From the NCBI RefSeq assembly GCF_001427145.1, contig NZ_LMGL01000001.1, positions 62,823-126,822 on the forward strand: 64,000 nucleotides of DNA. The letters are read 5' to 3'. Both the position numbers and the translations under genes were made by a program. Shown one piece after another: positions 9,153 to 16,436 of the stretch. Within the stretch, counting starts at the first letter, position 1. Every line of letters starts with the position of its first letter. This DNA comes from Microbacterium sp. Root166. GTDB taxonomy: Bacteria > Actinomycetota > Actinomycetes > Actinomycetales > Microbacteriaceae. Under the pieces are notes generated by a model that saw only the letters and a program-made list of their open reading frames with translations, searched no databases and was not told where the DNA came from.

Positions 9153-9327
9153 TACGTGCTCCGGGGTCGGTGAGAATCCGAACCGGCGGTGACAGTCCGC
9201 GAGCCAAGGCATTAGCATCCGAATCGGATGCCGCCGCGGCTGATCCGGTGTAATTCCGGAACCGACGGTGATGTGGCAGAGGTCTGGGAACAGGGCTCGG
9301 CCGCTAGTCCGGATGGGAGGCAGCACG
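9153..9327 (+). promoter_or_regulatory. FMN riboswitch (RFN element)
   Basis: The conserved aptamer blocks appear in order: a CTCCGGGGTCGGTGA block, then AATCCGAACCGGCGGT, then GACAGTCCGCGAGCC. After a variable stem come GATCCGGTGTAATTCCGG, ACCGACGGT and finally TCCGGATGGGAGGCAGCA. This is the standard six-stem FMN-sensing RNA. It lies 70 bp before ribD and should shut the operon down when FMN is plentiful. Nothing else coding is seen between 9082 and 9396. Confidence 0.97.
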
Positions 9328-9328
9328 A

Positions 9329-9347
9329 GCGGCGCTGAGTGCGCCGC
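9329..9347 (+). promoter_or_regulatory. Expression-platform hairpin after the FMN aptamer
   Basis: GCGGCGC and GCGCCGC pair around a TGAGT loop directly after the aptamer. There is no T-run behind it. With the ribD ribosome-binding site (GAGGAG, about 10 nt before ATG) 40 nt downstream, it may work on translation or as part of a Rho-dependent switch rather than as an intrinsic terminator. Confidence 0.5.
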
Positions 9348-9396
9348 CGCTTCCCGCGTCCCCGGAACACCGTCAGGTGCAGACGAGGAGACACGG

Positions 9397-10422
9397 ATGA
9401 CGGCCACAGCCGCAGAGCACGACGCGATGCGTCGGGCACTCGCGCTCGCGCGCCGGGGCCCGCGCGGGGTCAACCCGCAGGTCGGCGCCGTGATCCTCTC
9501 CCCGGCCGGCGAGGTCCTCGCCGAGGGCTGGCACCACGGGGCCGGAACCGACCACGCGGAGGTCGACGCGCTCTCACGCCACGCACCCGGCGCCGCCCGC
9601 GGCGCGACGGCCATCGTGACGCTTGAGCCGTGCAACCACACCGGCCGGACCGGCCCATGCGCGGAAGCGCTCATCGACGCCGGCGTCTCCCGCGTCGTCT
9701 ACGCGATCGACGACCCCAACGACGTCTCGTCGGGCGGCGGCGACCGGCTGCGGTCCGCCGGGGTCGAGGTCGAGGCGGGCGTGCTCGCCGACGAAGCCCA
9801 CGAGCTGCTCGACTCGTGGCTCGCGGTGCAGCGCCTGGGCCGCCCGCACGTGAGCGTGAAGTGGGCGCAGTCCCTCGACGGCCGGGCCGCGGCATCCGAC
9901 GGCACGAGCCAGTGGATCACCGGACCGGAGGCCCGCGCGGACGTCCATCTCCGGCGCGCTAGGGCCGACGCCATCGTCGTCGGCACCGGAACGCTGCTGT
10001 CCGACGACCCCGCCCTCACCGCGCGCGGCGTCGACGGCTCGCTGCTGCCCGATCAGCCGGTGCCCGTCGTGCTCGGCGAGCGCGCGGTTCCCGCCGGCGC
10101 GGCCGTGCGCCGGCATCCCCATGACTTCCTCCAGTATCCCGGCGACCTCACGCCCGCCCTCACCGACCTTCGCGAGCGCGGTGTGCACCGCGTGTTCGTC
10201 GAGGGCGGACCCGCCGTCGCGGCGTCGTTCGTGCGCGCCGGCCTCGTGGACGAGTACCTCGTTTATGTCGCGCCGGCGCTGCTCGGCGGCGACATGCTCG
10301 CCGTGCGCGACGTCGGGGTGTCCACCATCGACGAGGCGCTCCGCCTGTCGATCCGCGCCGTCGAGAAGCTCGGCGACGATCTCCTGATCGTCGCCGCCCC
10401 CGCCACCGAAGGAGACAGCTGA
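9397..10422 (+). CDS. ribD: Bifunctional riboflavin deaminase/reductase RibD
   Basis: A 341-residue enzyme carrying out the second and third steps from GTP: deamination of the diaminopyrimidine and reduction of the ribosyl side chain. The N-terminal cytidine-deaminase-like domain has the zinc ligands His53, Cys79 and Cys88 with catalytic Glu55 (HAEV, and PCNHTGRTGPC). The C-terminal reductase domain starts around residue 150 (HVSVKWAQSLDGR) and has the GGP-containing VFVEGGPAV nucleotide-binding segment. The ATG at 9397 follows GAGGAG. It is the first gene of the riboswitch-controlled operon and overlaps ribE by one base. Confidence 0.96.
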   Translation: MTATAAEHDAMRRALALARRGPRGVNPQVGAVILSPAGEVLAEGWHHGAGTDHAEVDALSRHAPGAARGATAIVTLEPCNHTGRTGPCAEALIDAGVSRVVYAIDDPNDVSSGGGDRLRSAGVEVEAGVLADEAHELLDSWLAVQRLGRPHVSVKWAQSLDGRAAASDGTSQWITGPEARADVHLRRARADAIVVGTGTLLSDDPALTARGVDGSLLPDQPVPVVLGERAVPAGAAVRRHPHDFLQYPGDLTPALTDLRERGVHRVFVEGGPAVAASFVRAGLVDEYLVYVAPALLGGDMLAVRDVGVSTIDEALRLSIRAVEKLGDDLLIVAAPATEGDS

Positions 10423-11069
10423 TGTTCACCGGAATCGTCGAGGAGATCGGCGAAGTGACCGCCGTCGAGCCGTCGGGCGACGGCGTGCGCGTCACGGTGC
10501 GCGCTCCCAAAGCTGTATCGGATGCCGCGCACGGCGACTCCATCTCGGTCAGCGGCGTCTGCCTCACGGTCATCGATCAGGGCGGCGACTGGTTCACCGC
10601 CGACGTCATGCGCCAGACGCTCGACATGTCGACGCTCCAGGGCGTCACGGCCGGGCGACCGGTCAACCTTGAGCGCGCGACCGTGGCCCACGGCCGGCTG
10701 GGCGGGCACATCGTGCAGGGACACATCGACGGCACCGGCGAGCTCCTCGAGGTGCGGCCGGGTGCGCAGTGGCGCGTGCTGCGCGTCTCGCTGCCCGAGG
10801 CGCTCGCGCCGCTGGTCGTCGACAAGGGGTCGATCTCGGTGGACGGCGTCTCTCTCACGGTCAGCGCGGCATCCCCCGCGGCACCGGCCGACGGCATCCA
10901 CTGGTTCGAGGTCTCCCTCATCCCCGAGACGCTCGAGGCGACGACGCTCGGCAGCCGGATCGCCGGTGACCGCGTGAACCTCGAGACCGACATCCTGGCG
11001 CGCCACGTGCAGCGCCTGCTGGCATTCAACGCGGCTGCGGCCGCACCGACGGAAGGAGGCTCGGCATGA
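10422..11069 (+). CDS. ribE: Riboflavin synthase alpha chain
   Basis: A 215-residue riboflavin synthase that dismutates two 6,7-dimethyl-8-ribityllumazine molecules into riboflavin. It begins with the diagnostic MFTGIVEEIGEV and contains two tandem lumazine-binding beta-barrel repeats. Each repeat has a serine-rich substrate loop (SISVSGVCLTV at residues about 44-54, and GSISVDGVSLTV about 140-151), plus GHIVQGHIDG between them. The ATG overlaps the ribD stop (TGATG), and the 3' end overlaps the start of ribBA by 4 nt, so translation is probably coupled across the operon. Confidence 0.96.
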   Translation: MFTGIVEEIGEVTAVEPSGDGVRVTVRAPKAVSDAAHGDSISVSGVCLTVIDQGGDWFTADVMRQTLDMSTLQGVTAGRPVNLERATVAHGRLGGHIVQGHIDGTGELLEVRPGAQWRVLRVSLPEALAPLVVDKGSISVDGVSLTVSAASPAAPADGIHWFEVSLIPETLEATTLGSRIAGDRVNLETDILARHVQRLLAFNAAAAAPTEGGSA

Positions 11070-12337
11070 GCCTTTCCACCATCCCCGAGGCACTCGGCGC
11101 GCTGCGCGCCGGGAAGCCCGTCATCGTCGCCGACGATGAGAACCGCGAGAACGAGGGCGACGTCGTGATCTCGGCGCAGCTCGCCACGCCCGAGTGGATC
11201 GCATGGACCGTCCGCTGGTCGAGCGGGTTCATCTGCGCTCCGATGCCGGCCGACTGGGCCGACCGCCTCGACCTGCCGCCCATGGTCGAGGTCAACCAGG
11301 ACGCCCGCTCCACCGCCTACACGGTGAGCGTCGACGCATCCGACCGCGTGTCGACGGGCATCAGCGCCACCGACCGCGCGCACACGCTCAACGTCCTGGC
11401 CGACCCGGACTCGGTACCGACGAGCCTGATCCGCCCCGGCCACATCCTGCCCCTGCGCGCCGTCGACGGCGGCGTGCGCGAGCGCGGCGGCCACACCGAG
11501 GCCGCGGTCGAGCTCATGCGGCTCGCGGGACTGCACCCGGTGGGCGCGATCGCCGAAGTCGTGGCCGAGGACGGCTCGATGATGCGACTGCCGGGCCTGG
11601 TCGAGCTGGGCGAGCGCGATGGCGTCCCCGTCATCACGATCGAGCAGCTCGTGGCCTACCTCGACGAGCACGAGCCTGTCGAGGCATCCGCTCCGCAGCA
11701 CAAGCGGCGGGTGAGCCTGCGCGCAGAGGCCCTCGTGCCCACCGCCCACGGGGAGTTCCGCTTCCTCGCCTACAAGGACCGCGTCACCGGCACCGACCAC
11801 CTCGCGGTGGTCTCCGGTGAGATCGGCGAGGCGCCGCTCGTGCGCGTGCACTCCGAGTGCCTGACCGGCGAGGCGTTCGACTCGCTCAAGTGCGAGTGCG
11901 GCCCGCAGCTCGAGGCCGCCCTCGACGCCATCGAGCAGGACGGCGGCATCGTCGTGTACATGCGCGGCCACGAGGGGCGCGGCATCGGGCTCATCAACAA
12001 GCTGCGCGCCTACTCGCTGCAGGAGCGCGGCCTCGACACCGTCGACGCCAACCTCGCCCTGGGGCTGCCCGCCGACGCCCGCGACTACGCGGCCGCCGCG
12101 GGGATCCTCGCCGACCTCGGTGTCGACAAGGTGCGCCTGCTCACCAACAACTCCGACAAGGTCAACCAGCTGCGCGAGCTCGGCCTCGACATCGTCGAGC
12201 AGGTGCCGCTGCTGGTCGGCGTCGGCCCGAACAACCACCAGTACCTGGCCACCAAGCGCGACCGGATGGGACATCTCATCGCCGAGGACGACCTCGCCGA
12301 CGCCCTCGCGCAGATGCACGAAGGAGCCGAGCGTTGA
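11066..12337 (+). CDS. ribBA: Bifunctional DHBP synthase / GTP cyclohydrolase II
   Basis: A 423-residue fusion supplying both precursors of the lumazine ring. The N-terminal 3,4-dihydroxy-2-butanone 4-phosphate synthase half has the acidic active-site loop [10 protein letters not shown] (residues 23-32), [12 protein letters not shown] and [14 protein letters not shown]. The C-terminal GTP cyclohydrolase II half has zinc ligands Cys265, Cys276 and Cys278, the GHEGRGIGL loop and [15 protein letters not shown]. All hallmark residues of both activities are present, so both halves look functional. The start overlaps ribE (ATGA) and the stop overlaps ribH. Confidence 0.96.
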   Translation: MSLSTIPEALGALRAGKPVIVADDENRENEGDVVISAQLATPEWIAWTVRWSSGFICAPMPADWADRLDLPPMVEVNQDARSTAYTVSVDASDRVSTGISATDRAHTLNVLADPDSVPTSLIRPGHILPLRAVDGGVRERGGHTEAAVELMRLAGLHPVGAIAEVVAEDGSMMRLPGLVELGERDGVPVITIEQLVAYLDEHEPVEASAPQHKRRVSLRAEALVPTAHGEFRFLAYKDRVTGTDHLAVVSGEIGEAPLVRVHSECLTGEAFDSLKCECGPQLEAALDAIEQDGGIVVYMRGHEGRGIGLINKLRAYSLQERGLDTVDANLALGLPADARDYAAAAGILADLGVDKVRLLTNNSDKVNQLRELGLDIVEQVPLLVGVGPNNHQYLATKRDRMGHLIAEDDLADALAQMHEGAER

Positions 12338-12810
12338 GCGGCAAGGGAGCACCCCAGGTCAGCGGCACCGTCGATGCGACGGGCCTGGACGTCGTCGTGA
12401 TCGCCGGCACGTGGCACGAGGTGATCAGCGACGGCCTGATCGCCGGAGCGCAGCGCGCGCTCGAGACGTACGGCGCGACCTGGCGCCTGGTCCGAGTGCC
12501 GGGTTCCTTCGAGCTTCCGGTCGTCGCGAAGGCCGCCCTCGAGGCGGGTGCCGACGCGGTGGTGGCGCTCGGCGTGATCATCCGCGGCGGCACGCCGCAC
12601 TTCCAGTTCGTCTCCTCGGCCGCTACTGACGGTCTCACTCGCGTGGCCCTCGACACCGGCAAGCCGGTCGGGTTCGGCGTGCTGACGCTCGACGACGAGG
12701 CCCAGGGCATCGCGCGCGCGGGCCTGCCCGGCTCCGACGAGGACAAGGGCTTCGAGGCGGCCGACGCCGCCGTGCGCACCGCCCTCGTGCTGCGCGACCT
12801 GCGCGGCTGA
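12334..12810 (+). CDS. ribH: 6,7-dimethyl-8-ribityllumazine synthase
   Basis: A 158-residue lumazine synthase that joins the pyrimidine and butanone precursors and assembles into an icosahedral or pentameric shell. Visible motifs are [19 protein letters not shown] near the N-terminus, [13 protein letters not shown] and [16 protein letters not shown] (catalytic His). [11 protein letters not shown] replaces the more common FGVLT-T/D form. The start is most likely the TTG at 12334: it overlaps the ribBA stop (TTGA) and is preceded by AAGGAG at good spacing, and no ATG or GTG occurs before the conserved fold. It closes the ribD-ribE-ribBA-ribH operon. Confidence 0.93.
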   Translation: MSGKGAPQVSGTVDATGLDVVVIAGTWHEVISDGLIAGAQRALETYGATWRLVRVPGSFELPVVAKAALEAGADAVVALGVIIRGGTPHFQFVSSAATDGLTRVALDTGKPVGFGVLTLDDEAQGIARAGLPGSDEDKGFEAADAAVRTALVLRDLRG

Positions 12811-12876
12811 GTCGGCCCGCGCAGCGCCGCACGGTGGGTGAGGCCCGCCTTGCTGGCGCGGCGGCGGGAACCGGCC

Positions 12877-12882
12877 TAGCGT
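12877..12882 (+). promoter_or_regulatory. -10 box TAGCGT, leaderless small membrane protein
   Basis: TAGCGT ends 7 nt before ATG at 12890. This box supports 12890 rather than an in-frame GTG at 12881 that overlaps the box itself. Confidence 0.5.
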
Positions 12883-12889
12883 GACGTCC

Positions 12890-13240
12890 ATGGAGAACCT
12901 GCGCCACCTCGTCCTGCTGTTCCACCTCGTCGGCTTCGCCGTCCTCTTCGGCGCGTGGGTCGTCGAGGCCTTCGGCAAGCACCGCATCACCCGGTTCATG
13001 AACTGGGGACTCGCGCTCGCCGGGCTCGCCGGCCTCATCCTGGCTGCGCCGTGGGGCACCGACGGCGACATGAACTACATGAAGATCGGCATCAAGCTGG
13101 TCGTCCTCATCGTGATCGGAGCTCTGCTCGGCATCGGCGCCGGCCGCCAGCGCAAGACCGGGTCCGTCCCGCCCGCGATCTTCTGGTCGATCGGCGTGCT
13201 CACCCTGACGAACGCCGCCATCGCGGTGCTCTGGCAGTGA
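12890..13240 (+). CDS. Small four-TM membrane protein of unknown function
   Basis: A 116-residue protein that is nearly all membrane. Hydrophobic segments lie at about residues 3-22, 38-53, 66-86 and 95-114, joined by short charged loops (EAFGKHRITRF, GRQRKTGS). No catalytic motif, metal ligand or named domain is recognised. Third-position GC and the TAGCGT promoter box support it as a real gene. It lies alone between the riboflavin operon and a convergent ABC exporter, and ends 20 bp before a strong terminator. The function cannot be stated. Confidence 0.7.
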   Translation: MENLRHLVLLFHLVGFAVLFGAWVVEAFGKHRITRFMNWGLALAGLAGLILAAPWGTDGDMNYMKIGIKLVVLIVIGALLGIGAGRQRKTGSVPPAIFWSIGVLTLTNAAIAVLWQ

Positions 13241-13259
13241 CCTCGTAATCAGGACAGAG

Positions 13260-13297
13260 CGGATGCCGCGACCCGACGGGTCGCGGCATCCGTCGTT
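13260..13297. terminator. Strong bidirectional terminator
   Basis: A 15-bp perfect stem (arms 13260-13274 and 13278-13292) has a 3-nt loop and is followed by TCGTTTC. It separates the convergent membrane-protein gene and ABC permease gene. The arms are built around GGATGCC/GGCATCC. Confidence 0.75.
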
Positions 13298-13307
13298 TCA
13301 TCAGGCC

Positions 13308-14132
13308 TCAGTCGAGGAAGAGCGCGCGCAGCCGCTTGGTCGTGAAGACGAGACCGATGGCGATCATCACGACGAAGTAGAGGGCGTGCCCCCACATCGC
13401 CGGCGTGAGGATGCCGGTCGTGAGACCGCGCACGAGCTCGACGCCGTGCCACAGCGGGAACGCCATGACGATCTGCTGCACCCACTCGGGGTACACCGAG
13501 ATCGGGTAAAGCGTCGCCGAGAACAGGAACATCGGCAGCAGCACGAAGTTGATCCAGTCCATGTGCTGGAAGGTCTTCATGTAGCTGGTGACGGCCATGC
13601 CGAGGCTCGCGAACCCGAAGGCGATCAGCAGCACGGCCGGGATCGCGAGGATCGCCGTCCAGGCGAGGTTCAGGCCCAGGATCTGCATGATGATCATGAA
13701 GCCGGTCGCGTAGAGGAGTCCTCGTAGGAGGGCGTAGAGGATCTCGCCGAGGGCGACGTCGAGCGGGCCCAGTGAGGTTGCGAGCATCCCCTCGTAGAGC
13801 TTCCCGTAGTTGAGCTTGAAGAACACGTTCCACGTCGAGTCGTAGATCGCGCCGTTCATGGCCGACACGGCGAGCAGCGCGGGCGCGATGAAGGCGGCGT
13901 ACGAGACCTCGACGCCGCTGGAGGTCTGGACGTCCCCGATGATCGAGCCCAGCCCGATCCCCATCGAGGCCAGGTAGAACACCGGCTCGAAGAAGCCCGA
14001 GAACACCACGATCCAGCTCGACGAGCGCGCGGCGATGAGGCCGCGCTGCACGACCGACTGCGGGTTGCCGGCCCACAGCGCCCGCACTCCGCCGACGCGG
14101 GTCGGGGCATCCGTCATCGTCGAGGCGCTCAC
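13308..14132 (-). CDS. ABC-2 type exporter, permease subunit 2
   Basis: A 274-residue ABC-2 family permease (DrrB/NodJ-like) with six predicted membrane spans; a conserved cytoplasmic-loop motif follows the fourth. It is the last of three genes encoding one exporter: ATPase (15037-15978), permease 1 and this permease. The GTG start at 14132 overlaps the stop of permease 1 (GTGA), pointing to coupled translation. An internal ATG at 14117 is a weaker alternative. Two different permeases beside one DrrA-like ATPase suggest a heterodimeric membrane domain. Such systems export antibiotics, lipids or polysaccharides; the substrate here is unknown. Confidence 0.85.
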   Translation of the reverse strand: MSASTMTDAPTRVGGVRALWAGNPQSVVQRGLIAARSSSWIVVFSGFFEPVFYLASMGIGLGSIIGDVQTSSGVEVSYAAFIAPALLAVSAMNGAIYDSTWNVFFKLNYGKLYEGMLATSLGPLDVALGEILYALLRGLLYATGFMIIMQILGLNLAWTAILAIPAVLLIAFGFASLGMAVTSYMKTFQHMDWINFVLLPMFLFSATLYPISVYPEWVQQIVMAFPLWHGVELVRGLTTGILTPAMWGHALYFVVMIAIGLVFTTKRLRALFLD

Positions 14133-15040
14133 TTCGCGAGCCTCCGCTCGAACAGACGGCGGGCGATGATGAGGCCGCCGATCGCCAGCGCCAGCAGGTA
14201 GACGACGTGGACGACGATCATGATGGGCGGAGTGGGCTGGCCGTAGGTGACGACGCGGCCGAGCTCGGTCGCATGCCACAGCGGCGAGATCCACCCGATC
14301 CACTGCAGCCAAATCGGCAGGTTCATCAGCGGGTAGAACGTGCCCGAGAAGAGGAACATCGGCATGAAGATGAACCGCTGCACCAGAGCGAACTGTCCCT
14401 TGTCGTCCTCGACCGACGCGGCGTATGCCATCAGGGGAATGCCGAAGGACAGGCCGCCGAGCAGCGCGATGAAGATGGCCATCCACGCCGTGCCCGGGCG
14501 CGTGGCGTCGGGCTGGAGCCACGCGAAGAACAGAACGATGAAGAGGAAGTACAGCACGACCGTCACGCCCATGCGCGCCCCGGCGCCCGCGACCACGCCG
14601 TTCGCGATCTGGCCCGACGACAACGGTGATGCATTGAAGCCGTAGAAGTAGCGCCGCCACTTGAAGCCCGACATCACCGGGTAGGTGAACTCCTCCGATG
14701 CCACGGCGATCGCGGACGTCATGAGCAGGGCGGGAGCCACGAACACGAAGTACGGCACCTGCTCGCCGGCGACCTCCATCGGAGCGTCGATCAGTGCAGC
14801 AAGGCCCACGGCGAGTCCCAGCAGGTACAGCACCGGCTGCCCGAGCGCTCCGACGATGATCGTCCAGCCATAGGCGCGCATCGCGCGCACCATGTGCTCG
14901 GTGACGTAGAACGAGCCGAAGCCACGGGCCTTCCGACCCCAGGTCATCGCCTCGGCGCGGAGCTCTTCGAGGCCGTCGTCGGCGACGGCGACGGGCTGCG
15001 GCATCCGCTCTCCGTCGGCGGAGGGGACCACACCGCTCAT
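14129..15040 (-). CDS. ABC-2 type exporter, permease subunit 1
   Basis: A 303-residue ABC-2 permease with a 70-residue hydrophilic N-terminus and then six membrane spans. It resembles its downstream partner in the FLFSGTFYPL motif, where the partner has FLFSATLYPI, indicating an old duplication. The ATG at 15040 overlaps the ATPase stop (ATGA). It is co-transcribed with the ATPase and permease 2 as a drug- or lipid-type exporter. Motif similarity points to the daunorubicin-resistance (Drr) type, but the substrate is not deducible. Confidence 0.86.
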   Translation of the reverse strand: MSGVVPSADGERMPQPVAVADDGLEELRAEAMTWGRKARGFGSFYVTEHMVRAMRAYGWTIIVGALGQPVLYLLGLAVGLAALIDAPMEVAGEQVPYFVFVAPALLMTSAIAVASEEFTYPVMSGFKWRRYFYGFNASPLSSGQIANGVVAGAGARMGVTVVLYFLFIVLFFAWLQPDATRPGTAWMAIFIALLGGLSFGIPLMAYAASVEDDKGQFALVQRFIFMPMFLFSGTFYPLMNLPIWLQWIGWISPLWHATELGRVVTYGQPTPPIMIVVHVVYLLALAIGGLIIARRLFERRLAK

Positions 15041-15978
15041 TCGATCAGCGACCTTCCCGTGAGGCGCAGGAACACGTCCTCGAGGCTGGAACGGCGGACC
15101 AGGCTCGTCACCGGGTGCAGGTCGCGCGCGATGACCTGCTCGAGCGCCGCCTCGCCGTCGTTCGCGTAGACGAGCACGCGGTCGGGCAGCACCTCGACCC
15201 GCTCGCCGATGCCCTGCAGCTGCGGGGCGACCTGCTCGTTGCGCTCGGAGCCGAAGCGCACCTCGAGCACCTCGCGGCTGGAATGCTCGCGGATGAGCGA
15301 GGCCGGGGTGCCCTCGGCCATGATCCGGCCCTTGTCCACGACGATGAGGCGGTCGCACAGCTGCTCGGCCTCGTCCATGTAGTGGGTCGTGAGCACGAGC
15401 GTCGTGCCGCGCTCCTTGAGCCGGAAGAGGCGGTCCCACAGCACGTGGCGGGCCTGCGGGTCGAGTCCCGTCGTCGGCTCGTCGAGGAGCAGGATGCGCG
15501 GGTCGTTGATGAGTCCGCGGGCGATGGTGAGCCGGCGCTTCATGCCTCCTGAGAGCGCGTCGACCTTGCTCTTGGCCTTGTCTTCGAGCGCCGCGAACGC
15601 GAGCAGCTCATCGGCCTTCTGCGCGCACACCTTGCCCGGCAGGCCGAAGTAGCGACCGTAGATGTACAGGTTCTCGCGGGCGTTGAGCTCGCCGTCGAGG
15701 TTGTCCTGCTGCGGGACGACGCCCAGGCGCGAGCGGATCTCGGGGCCGTAGCGGTCGGGATCGAGCCCGAGGATCGACAGGTCGCCCGCGGTGCGCGTCG
15801 ACACGGCGCCGATCATCTTCATGGTGGTCGACTTGCCCGCGCCGTTGGGGCCGAGGAGGCCGAAGGACTCCCCCGGCGCCACCTCGAACGACAGCCCGTC
15901 AACGGCCAGGAAGTCGGGCTTGCCTTTGACCTTGTAGGCCTTGACGAGGTTCTTCGCATCGATCACGGGGGCAGGCAC
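15037..15978 (-). CDS. ABC exporter ATP-binding protein (DrrA-like)
   Basis: A 313-residue single-nucleotide-binding-domain ATPase. Walker A is GPNGAGKST, the Q-loop is VPQQDN, the signature is LSGGMKRR and Walker B is ILLLDEPTTGLDP, followed by H-loop TTHYM. A C-terminal extension of about 80 residues after the H-loop (EVRFGSE...LVRRSSLEDVFL) is typical of DrrA-type drug exporters. The GTG start at 15978 lies 6 nt after a TAGGGT box, so the operon is probably leaderless. It drives the two permeases encoded downstream with 4-nt overlaps. Confidence 0.93.
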   Translation of the reverse strand: MPAPVIDAKNLVKAYKVKGKPDFLAVDGLSFEVAPGESFGLLGPNGAGKSTTMKMIGAVSTRTAGDLSILGLDPDRYGPEIRSRLGVVPQQDNLDGELNARENLYIYGRYFGLPGKVCAQKADELLAFAALEDKAKSKVDALSGGMKRRLTIARGLINDPRILLLDEPTTGLDPQARHVLWDRLFRLKERGTTLVLTTHYMDEAEQLCDRLIVVDKGRIMAEGTPASLIREHSSREVLEVRFGSERNEQVAPQLQGIGERVEVLPDRVLVYANDGEAALEQVIARDLHPVTSLVRRSSLEDVFLRLTGRSLIE

Positions 15979-15984
15979 CGGACC

Positions 15985-15990
15985 ACCCTA
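15985..15990 (-). promoter_or_regulatory. -10 box TAGGGT, leaderless ABC exporter operon
   Basis: On the minus strand TAGGGT is followed by 6 nt and then the GTG start at 15978. Confidence 0.5.
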
Positions 15991-16106
15991 ACGCCGCGGT
16001 CCGACACCGCGGGCGTTCCAGATTCAGGAGACGCGCCGGGCGAGAGCGCGCTATGCGGTCACCGCGGACGGTTTTCCTGCGTCGGGTCCGCCCGTCGGGA
16101 GGCCCC

Positions 16107-16122
16107 GTCAACCTAAGTTGAC
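16107..16122. promoter_or_regulatory. Operator-like inverted repeat 1, GTCAACCTAAGTTGAC
   Basis: Perfect 6-bp arms (GTCAAC/GTTGAC) flank a 4-nt spacer. The right arm overlaps a consensus -35 box TTGACA (16118-16123), so a bound protein would cover it. The centre lies 29 bp from a second copy. Confidence 0.65.
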
Positions 16123-16147
16123 ACACGCCGAGCGCGTCAACTAATGT
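16118..16147 (+). promoter_or_regulatory. Promoter TTGACA-18-TAATGT for HTH/ABC exporter
   Basis: The -35 TTGACA (16118-16123) and -10 TAATGT (16142-16147) are separated by 18 bp and lie 47 bp before the HTH gene. Both boxes fall within operator-like repeats, the classical arrangement for repression. Confidence 0.6.
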
Positions 16148-16151
16148 TGAC
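16136..16151. promoter_or_regulatory. Operator-like inverted repeat 2, GTCAACTAATGTTGAC
   Basis: This has the same arms as repeat 1 (extended to 8 bp by GC/GC) around the spacer TAAT, and covers the -10 box of the same promoter. Confidence 0.65.
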
Positions 16152-16193
16152 GCCGGAACGCCGGGCCCCGGCATCCGTCCACGAAGGAGAACT

Positions 16194-16409
16194 GTGAGCG
16201 GCGACGACCTCAGCACGCTGATCGGGTCGGCTCCCGAGCGCGAGCCGATCGTCGAGCTGCGGCGCCTGGCAGAGGTCCGGCGAGAGCTCGCCCGCGCCGA
16301 AGAGGTGCAGGTGCGACGTGCTCGCAACCTCGGCTTCTCGTGGCAGGCGATCGCGGGAGCCCTCGGCGTGACGAAGCAGGCCGTCCACAGGAAGTACGGT
16401 CGAAGGTAA
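16194..16409 (+). CDS. Small helix-turn-helix DNA-binding protein
   Basis: A 71-residue protein. The N-terminal half is a charged helix ([19 protein letters not shown]). The C-terminal half is an HTH ending [23 protein letters not shown], like sigma-70 region 4 or small actinobacterial regulators. The GTG start follows AAGGAG. It lies 27 nt before an ABC exporter gene in the same direction and behind a promoter overlapped by two inverted repeats. The obvious reading is an autoregulated local regulator of the exporter. It has no ligand-binding domain, so how it would be induced is unclear. Confidence 0.78.
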   Translation: MSGDDLSTLIGSAPEREPIVELRRLAEVRRELARAEEVQVRRARNLGFSWQAIAGALGVTKQAVHRKYGRR

Positions 16410-16436
16410 CCCCTGATGCACGAACGAGGTACACCC

